Source: Levilactobacillus tongjiangensis (GTDB lineage: Bacteria; Bacillota; Bacilli; Lactobacillales; Lactobacillaceae). From it: a stretch of DNA of 64,000 bases. Shown here piece after piece: positions 57,879 through 64,000 of the stretch. Where the stretch lies: assembly GCF_003946345.1 (NCBI RefSeq), contig NZ_RHNY01000010.1:42166-106165 (forward strand), read 5' to 3'. The notes beneath the pieces were generated by a model that made no database searches, had not been told where the DNA came from, and saw only the letters and a list, made by a program, of their open reading frames with translations. Made by a program: the position numbers and the translations under genes. The stretch's first letter is position 1. Each line of letters begins with the position of its first letter.

Positions 57879-60800
57879 GTGAAATTCATGCGGAACAAAG
57901 CTTTTAATGGCGATCCCAAGTTACGTTACAAGATGTACAAGGTAGGGAAGACCTGGGTCTTCGCTGCATTGGCTTCTTTTTCGTTATTGGGCGCTGGGAC
58001 TCTTTCTGCAAGTGCTGATTCTACCAGCAAAGCAGATAGTGCCACTAGTAGCTCAGCGGTCGCTTCAAGTGCAAATAGTTCATCAGGTTCTGATGCAAGT
58101 CAGCCAGCTACCAGTACTGCAGCCAGCAGTGTGGCAGCTTCTTCAGCTGTTTCATCCAGTGCCGCCAATTCAGTAGCAAATTCAGAAAATCCGTCAGATA
58201 CTACCGTAGCTCCAGTTGCCGAATCAACTGGTGTGTCTACGCCTAGTAGTTCATCGAATTCATCTTTAAGCAATGAGACAAGTGATACTACCAGTGCAGT
58301 TGTCACTAGTGCCGAAGCTACGAGTGCGTCAACGGTCGACGCAGCTAGTGCTGCTGCTACGGCAGCTCAGTCTGTTCACACCGATGTGACGTTGAGTGAG
58401 AACGTGACTAAGACGGTTACTAAGGTAGCAACTACTAAAAAAGCTGTTACGACGACCCCAGTGGTTGAGACCGCAATGGTTTCAGCTGCTAGCTCCAGCG
58501 CCAATGCTGGAAGTGGGGCAGACAGTACAGCAGCTAGCACAGCGTCAAGCGCCGCAGCTGCTGCTCAGGAAAGTGCCAGCAACGCAAGTAGCTATGCAGG
58601 TTTAGTGCCAACCTCTGACACTGAAAATGCTTACGCTGCAACCAGTAGTTACGCCGCTAAGACGACGACTGCTGCTGACTTGGCACAGTATTACAACAGT
58701 TTGGCCTCTGCGTTCAAGCAGGCTGTCGCAGATGGTAAGGGTGATTCCGATACTAACATCGAAAAATACACCACTGCTCTCTCGTATGCTAGCTCTGCAG
58801 CGCAAAACGCAGTGTCTTACGCTGATCTTGCTTCCAGTGCTGCAGCAGTTGCTAAATCAGCCGCAGCTACTGGATTGAAAGATTTAGTAAGCAGTGCTAA
58901 CGAGCCAACGTTCTCAGCAGCTACTGCAGCTAGTGAAGCTGCTGCTTCAGCATCAGCCGCAGCCAGCAGCGCATACAATGCAACGCAATACGATACCAGT
59001 AATGCTGCGGCCGTTGCTGCTTATGCCACTGCCAACAGTGCCGCTGCGGATGCAGCCAACGCTTCATCCTTGGCCGCTTCGATAGCAGGTGACGCTCAGG
59101 CACAGTACAATTTGGCCACCAGCGCTGCATTGAGTGGTGACTACGAGGCTGCTAGCAATGCTTTAGTTGCCGCTAATAGTTTGGCATCTCAAGGCTTAGA
59201 TGCATACTCAGCTGCAAGTACTGCTAACTCGAATGCACAATCGGCAGCCGAAATGGCCACGTCAATCGCTGTAAATGATGCAGCTGTGAAGGCTAATTCC
59301 AGTGCAGTGTTAGCTGCTAGCTCGGCTAGTGCAGCCAGTTCATTGGCAACTGCAGCATCGAGTTACCACGGGAATCAGTCAGAACAGTATGCAAGTAGTG
59401 CAGCTTCGCACGCGACGTTAGCAAACTCTAGCTCCTCGTTGGCTAGTTCAGCCGCTTCGGCTGCTGTAGTTGCGACGAGTGCTGCCGATGCTGCTTCATT
59501 AGCGCGGGTTGCCAGTTCAGCCGCTGCTGACGCTAGTCTTTCGTTGCAAGGTGCTTCTAGTGCTGCCTCATTGGCTGCCGCTTACAACACTAATACTGAA
59601 AACACCCAGACTGGTGAAGATTCAGATACAAGTGCCATTGGTGGGACGACAAACGCAATTGTGACGACGAATGATGCCGTGACGATTGGTACAGGTCAAG
59701 ATGGCTCAATTACTTTATCTAACAGTATGACACTTGGGTCATACAAAGAAAGTGGCCTACTAGGCGGAACTTACGATTACAAATTAGATGGTAACGCAAC
59801 GTTCACCTGGTACGTTTCCACCGACGGTAAGAACTGGACGGTAGATTCCACCACTACTGGAAACAAAACGACTACAACCTATACACCAGCGTACACGGCT
59901 GCGGGAACATACTACTATCAACTAGTCGTAAGCGGTTCTAAGGTTGCCAAGTCGACTCTAGGATCCGTCAAAAATAGAGCAACATTCTCAACTCCTTCAA
60001 ACGTCATTACCGTTGTGGTTTCACACGCTGACGGCAACTACACGAACCAGGCATCGAGTGCTGCTGCTGCTGCTAATACGGCCGCCGCTTTAGCCTCATC
60101 CATGGCGAGCGCAGCCAACTCTAGTTATGATTTATTAGCAAGTACGATCGACATCAGTTTGAACAATGATATCTCAATCTACTCCTACGCTCAACTTGCT
60201 CAGCAGGCTACCTCAGGTGCTTCATCATACAGTGCCTTAGCAGTTGCAGCTGCGAGCGCGGCTACTGAAGCAAGTAGTCTGGCGGCTGTTAACGAAGCTG
60301 CTCACAATTATACAGATGCTTCTTCTTATGCGGCTGCAGCTCTCGTGGCACAAAATGCTGCTAGTTCCTACGGTGTGTTGACCAGTTCAGCGGCCTCGAC
60401 GGCGGCTGGTCACTTGGATCAAGCATACAACGCAGCAACTGCACAAGAAAATGCTAACAAATACTTGGCATCCAGTTACGCAGCAACGGCATCATCTGCA
60501 GCCATTAAAACGGGTGCTCAAGCAGAAATTGCGAACTCAAATGCAGCCGATGCGGCGAACGCCTTTGCCTCGGCACCAAATTATCAAGACCTGGCTTCTG
60601 CAGCCAATGCCGCAGCAATCGCTGCCAACGCAGAAGCTTCCATGTATGCAAGCTCTGCTGTTGAAGTTTCAAAGAAGGCAGCTTCATTTGCCGCGGATGG
60701 TGATTTAGTTAATGCCAAGGCACAAGCCAACAACTCGTTGACACTGTTGGAATGGGCGACAAACTCCGCTAATGCGGCTGCTAGTTCCGCTAGTTTAGCT

Positions 60801-63800
60801 ACTAAGACGATTGTAGAAGCACAGTCATCTGCAACGAGCACGGCCGCTGCTTCAACTGCTGCGATTGATTCAGCAGCTACGGCGTCTGCACAAACCGCTG
60901 GCTCAACGGCAGCTTCCTTAGCCGCAGCTATGACGCAAAACACCAGTTTAGGAGCTTCCTATGTCACTGCCGCCGCAAGCTACGCTCAAGACGCCCAGTT
61001 TGCTGCAGCTACGGCTGATGCCGCTAACAACGAAGCTAACAACTACATGTCAATGGCTTCTTCAGCAGTTGCCGCTGGTAACTTCGCTATGGCTAGTGAA
61101 TACTCCACGGCAGCTGACGCAGAATTAGTTGCCTCAGCACAGTTAGCTTCAACTGCTACGGTAGCGGCTTCAGCTGCAACGGAGAATGCTAAATATGCTG
61201 TGATGTATTCTAACAACTTGGGTTCTTACAAAGGAAAGCCATCTGCTGATGCATGGTCTCTGCTGGGGGTAATTATTTCTGGTGGGTTCACCCAGCAAGC
61301 AACGAAGACGACTTCCACTACTTCGGGGAAGACGATTACGCTTAGTAACAGTGCTACCACTGGATTGGGAGCCATCAACGCAACCCATACTGCAACCTGG
61401 TATGTTCAGATTAACGGGGTTTGGCAGAAGGTTAACGCAGTTGGTAGCGGACTGTTCAACTCAACTACCGAGTCAGGCGATATTAAAGACGCCAGCGGTA
61501 AAGTCGTTGCTAGCTACACACTGACTGATACTACGCCATGGTATTCAGGTGCAGCCACGGCTGCAAGTACTATGTCCGTAACAATTGCAGATGACTTCAC
61601 TGGATCACTGGCCTTTCAATCATCCGCTAGCTACACGGGGACAAGTACGATTACCGGTTCCTTCTGGAGCCAATTATCTGCGATCGATGTTTATGACAGT
61701 GACATTCCTGCTACTGGTATTAGCATTGATGGGGATGATTACATCCTGAACAGTTCAGATACGCATACCTCTGGTAATTACACGGCAACGACTAACCCTG
61801 GTAACGCTACTGGTGACATTACGTGGTCCAGCAGTGATGAATCAATTGCGACGGTTAACTCTGATGGGGTTGTTACACCAACCTCTGCATCGTCAGCGGG
61901 AAAGGTAACAATTACTGTAACCATCACAAACGCTGATCAAACGACCTACACCGCAAGTAAAGTAGTTACGGTTGGTAACGGTTTGGCAGATAAGAATGCT
62001 AATACCGGTGATAAATTCACCTGGTCACCAGAAATGGAAACTGATGAAACTAGTAGCAATTTGACTTACCAGTGGTACTACTCTGCAACTGCAGGTAGTC
62101 AAGGCACAGCAATTGATGGTCAAACGAATGCCAACCTGAACATTGACGAAATTACGGCAGCTCATCAGGGCTACTACACGTTAGTTGTAACGGCCACTGT
62201 TGATGGTAAGACGTCAATCAGTACGTTAGGCCAAGCTCACTTAACGGTTGATTCTAGCTACACGAATGGTTCTTCTTCATCAGCAAGTCTCGCAACTGAT
62301 GCGGCCAACGAAGCAGCTGACTATGCTAGTGTTGCCAACTCTTATGGGAACGTGGCACAGCAATACGCTGAAAACGGATCAAATGCTAGTTCATACGCAG
62401 CGCAAGCCTCAACTGCAGCGTCAACTGCTACTTCTGCAGCGTCTGCAGCGCAATCCGCAGCAGATGCAGCGTCCGCAGCATACTCAGCGGCGTCATCAGC
62501 TGAAGCTGAAGCTGACAACTCTGCCGCTTCTAGCTATGCAAAACAAGCTTCCGCAGCTGCTTCAGCCGCCAAGGAATCTAAGGATCATGCATCTAGTGCA
62601 GCCTCAGATGCACATTCTTATGCAAACCAGGCAATTGTAGCAACTGATGATAGCGACAGTGATTCGGACTCCGACAGTGATTCTGATAGCGACAGCGATT
62701 CAGACTCTGACAGTGACTCAGACTCCGACAGTGATTCCGATAGCGACAGCGACTCTGATTCCGACAGCGATTCAGACTCTGACAGCGATTCCGATTCCGA
62801 CAGTGACTCAGACTCCGATAGCGACAGCGATTCAGACTCTGACAGCGACTCCGATTCCGACAGCGATTCAGACTCCGACAGTGATTCTGATTCCGACAGC
62901 GACTCCGATAGCGACAGCGATTCCGATAGCGACAGCGACTCCGATTCCGACAGTGACTCAGACTCTGACAGCGATTCAGACTCCGACAGCGACTCAGACT
63001 CCGACAGTGATTCCGATAGCGACAGTGACTCGGACTCCGACAGTGATTCCGATAGCGACAGTGACTCGGACTCCGACAGCGACTCCGATAGCGACAGCGA
63101 TTCAGACTCCGACAGTGATTCTGATTCCGACAGCGACTCCGATAGCGACAGTGATTCGGACTCCGACAGCGACTCCGATAGCGACAGCGATTCAGACTCC
63201 GACAGTGACTCCGATAGCGACAGCGACTCAGACTCCGACAGTGATTCCGATAGCGACAGCGACTCAGATTCCGACAGTGACTCAGATAGCGACAGCGACT
63301 CAGACTCTGACAGTGACTCAGATAGCGACAGCGACTCAGACTCCGACAGTGATTCTGATTCCGACAGTGACTCAGACTCTGACAGTGATTCCGATTCCGA
63401 CAGTGACTCAGACTCCGACAGTGATTCCGATAGCGACAGCGACTCAGATAGCGACAGTGATTCAGACTCCGACAGCGACTCCGATTCCGACAGTGATTCC
63501 GATAGCGACAGCGACTCAGACTCTGACAGCGATTCCGATAGCGACAGTGATTCTGATTCCGACAGCGATTCCGACTCTGACAGTGACTCAGACTCCGACA
63601 GTGATTCCGATAGCGACAGCGATTCAGACTCCGACAGCGACAGCGACTCCGATAGCGACAGCGATTCTGATTCCGACAGCGATTCCGACTCTGACAGTGA
63701 CTCAGACTCCGACAGTGATTCCGATAGCGACAGTGATTCGGACTCCGACAGTGATTCTGATTCCGACAGTGATTCAGACTCTGACAGCGACTCAGATAGC

Positions 63801-64000
63801 GACAGCGACTCAGACTCCGACAGTGATTCCGATAGCGACAGCGACTCAGATTCCGACAGTGACTCAGATAGCGACAGCGACTCAGACTCTGACAGTGACT
63901 CAGATAGCGACAGCGACTCAGACTCCGACAGTGATTCTGATTCCGACAGTGACTCAGACTCTGACAGTGATTCCGATTCCGACAGTGACTCAGACTCCGA
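57879..64000 (+). CDS. serine-rich repeat adhesin SRRP2 with Ser-Asp repeats (3' end outside window)
   Basis: A single open frame of at least 2,040 residues that continues beyond the window. GTG 57879 follows AAGGAGGAC. The KxYKxGKxW signal is at the same residues as in SRRP1 (K18-M-Y-K-V-G-K-T-W26). Domain order repeats SRRP1: Ala/Ser-rich blocks, a STDGKNW module (~600-700), Ala/Ser-rich coils, a [12 protein letters not shown] module, a Big_2 domain ([12 protein letters not shown]), an Ig-like domain (YQWYYS), then from residue 1590 pure Ser-Asp dipeptides. The anchor is not visible. Paralogy with SRRP1 is clear. Ser-Asp repeats resemble those of Sdr/Clf-type surface proteins. Confidence 0.88.
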   Translation, partial: MKFMRNKAFNGDPKLRYKMYKVGKTWVFAALASFSLLGAGTLSASADSTSKADSATSSSAVASSANSSSGSDASQPATSTAASSVAASSAVSSSAANSVANSENPSDTTVAPVAESTGVSTPSSSSNSSLSNETSDTTSAVVTSAEATSASTVDAASAAATAAQSVHTDVTLSENVTKTVTKVATTKKAVTTTPVVETAMVSAASSSANAGSGADSTAASTASSAAAAAQESASNASSYAGLVPTSDTENAYAATSSYAAKTTTAADLAQYYNSLASAFKQAVADGKGDSDTNIEKYTTALSYASSAAQNAVSYADLASSAAAVAKSAAATGLKDLVSSANEPTFSAATAASEAAASASAAASSAYNATQYDTSNAAAVAAYATANSAAADAANASSLAASIAGDAQAQYNLATSAALSGDYEAASNALVAANSLASQGLDAYSAASTANSNAQSAAEMATSIAVNDAAVKANSSAVLAASSASAASSLATAASSYHGNQSEQYASSAASHATLANSSSSLASSAASAAVVATSAADAASLARVASSAAADASLSLQGASSAASLAAAYNTNTENTQTGEDSDTSAIGGTTNAIVTTNDAVTIGTGQDGSITLSNSMTLGSYKESGLLGGTYDYKLDGNATFTWYVSTDGKNWTVDSTTTGNKTTTTYTPAYTAAGTYYYQLVVSGSKVAKSTLGSVKNRATFSTPSNVITVVVSHADGNYTNQASSAAAAANTAAALASSMASAANSSYDLLASTIDISLNNDISIYSYAQLAQQATSGASSYSALAVAAASAATEASSLAAVNEAAHNYTDASSYAAAALVAQNAASSYGVLTSSAASTAAGHLDQAYNAATAQENANKYLASSYAATASSAAIKTGAQAEIANSNAADAANAFASAPNYQDLASAANAAAIAANAEASMYASSAVEVSKKAASFAADGDLVNAKAQANNSLTLLEWATNSANAAASSASLATKTIVEAQSSATSTAAASTAAIDSAATASAQTAGSTAASLAAAMTQNTSLGASYVTAAASYAQDAQFAAATADAANNEANNYMSMASSAVAAGNFAMASEYSTAADAELVASAQLASTATVAASAATENAKYAVMYSNNLGSYKGKPSADAWSLLGVIISGGFTQQATKTTSTTSGKTITLSNSATTGLGAINATHTATWYVQINGVWQKVNAVGSGLFNSTTESGDIKDASGKVVASYTLTDTTPWYSGAATAASTMSVTIADDFTGSLAFQSSASYTGTSTITGSFWSQLSAIDVYDSDIPATGISIDGDDYILNSSDTHTSGNYTATTNPGNATGDITWSSSDESIATVNSDGVVTPTSASSAGKVTITVTITNADQTTYTASKVVTVGNGLADKNANTGDKFTWSPEMETDETSSNLTYQWYYSATAGSQGTAIDGQTNANLNIDEITAAHQGYYTLVVTATVDGKTSISTLGQAHLTVDSSYTNGSSSSASLATDAANEAADYASVANSYGNVAQQYAENGSNASSYAAQASTAASTATSAASAAQSAADAASAAYSAASSAEAEADNSAASSYAKQASAAASAAKESKDHASSAASDAHSYANQAIVATDDSDSDSDSDSDSDSDSDSDSDSDSDSDSDSDSDSDSDSDSDSDSDSDSDSDSDSDSDSDSDSDSDSDSDSDSDSDSDSDSDSDSDSDSDSDSDSDSDSDSDSDSDSDSDSDSDSDSDSDSDSDSDSDSDSDSDSDSDSDSDSDSDSDSDSDSDSDSDSDSDSDSDSDSDSDSDSDSDSDSDSDSDSDSDSDSDSDSDSDSDSDSDSDSDSDSDSDSDSDSDSDSDSDSDSDSDSDSDSDSDSDSDSDSDSDSDSDSDSDSDSDSDSDSDSDSDSDSDSDSDSDSDSDSDSDSDSDSDSDSDSDSDSDSDSDSDSDSDSDSDSDSDSDSDSDSDSDSDSDSDSDSDSDSDSDSDSDSDSDSDSDSDSDSDSDSDSDSDSDSDSDSDSDSDSDSDSDSDSDSDSDSDSDSDSDSDSDSDSDSDSDSDSDSDSDSDSDSDSDSDSDSDSDSDS
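62646..64000 (+). repeat. Ser-Asp repeat array of SRRP2
   Basis: At least 1.35 kb of SD dipeptide coding with a basic 6-bp period. Serine codons of both classes (TCN and AGY) alternate in recurring longer blocks, for example GATTCCGATAGCGACAGC. It continues past the window end. Confidence 0.95.

Noticed and set aside
62248..62640. 130-codon Gln/Leu/Pro-rich frame within SRRP2
   Set aside because: Out-of-frame shadow of the Ala/Ser-rich coding region; no ribosome site.
62646..64000. CRISPR-like regular repeats
   Set aside because: The repeats are coding, contiguous and in one frame (Ser-Asp), with no unique spacers.

Overview
The window is a chromosomal segment of a low-GC Gram-positive bacterium, almost certainly a member of the Lactobacillaceae. 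Four things support this. The housekeeping gene order is lactobacillar or Bacillus-like: yhaO-yhaN-yhaM, hit/prsA/ecsAB, and coiA-pepF with spxH and relQ-nadK-rlu. Arginyl-tRNA synthetase is controlled by a T-box. The purine operon has the usual Firmicute order. The right end carries serine-rich repeat proteins with KxYKxGKxW signal peptides and TagE/GtfA-like glycosyltransferases of the Lactobacillus plantarum type.

Layout. Bases 1-4,090 hold a secreted SH3-domain amidase (minus strand), a DUF2187 protein, tRNA-Gly(CCC) and T-box-argS. Bases 4,276-14,224 hold a tightly packed, partly overlapping purine operon, purE-K-C-S-Q-L-F-M-N-D. It is preceded by PurBox-like sites, and purH is missing from its usual place between purN and purD. 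Bases 14,368-17,115 hold an ArgR-family regulator and a class A penicillin-binding protein. Bases 17,205-22,472 hold YlbF/YheA, YhaO, YhaN and YhaM (DNA and RNA processing). Bases 22,689-28,361 hold a small membrane protein, the hit/YtxH-like/prsA set on the minus strand, ecsAB and a YtmP-like kinase. Bases 28,422-37,247 hold trmB, coiA, pepF, degV, spxH-like, relQ, nadK and a pseudouridine synthase. Three copies of a structured, inverted-repeat-ended intergenic repeat lie at 22.5, 29.1 and 29.6 kb.

From 37.9 kb to the end the window is an accessory cell-surface locus. It begins with a giant serine-rich repeat adhesin (SRRP1, SESESLSA repeats) that is interrupted by one in-frame nonsense codon. 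Next come five related GT4-type glycosyltransferases, one of them broken by an 11-bp tandem duplication. Among them lie a small membrane protein and two paralogous membrane-anchored, matrixin-like putative metalloproteases, one with an intact HExxHxxGxxH site and one with that site destroyed. The locus ends with a second adhesin (SRRP2, Ser-Asp repeats) that runs off the window. My inference is that the glycosyltransferases O-glycosylate the serine-rich repeats and that the metalloproteases act on exported adhesin at the membrane. No SecA2/SecY2/Asp genes are visible, so the export route must be encoded outside the window.
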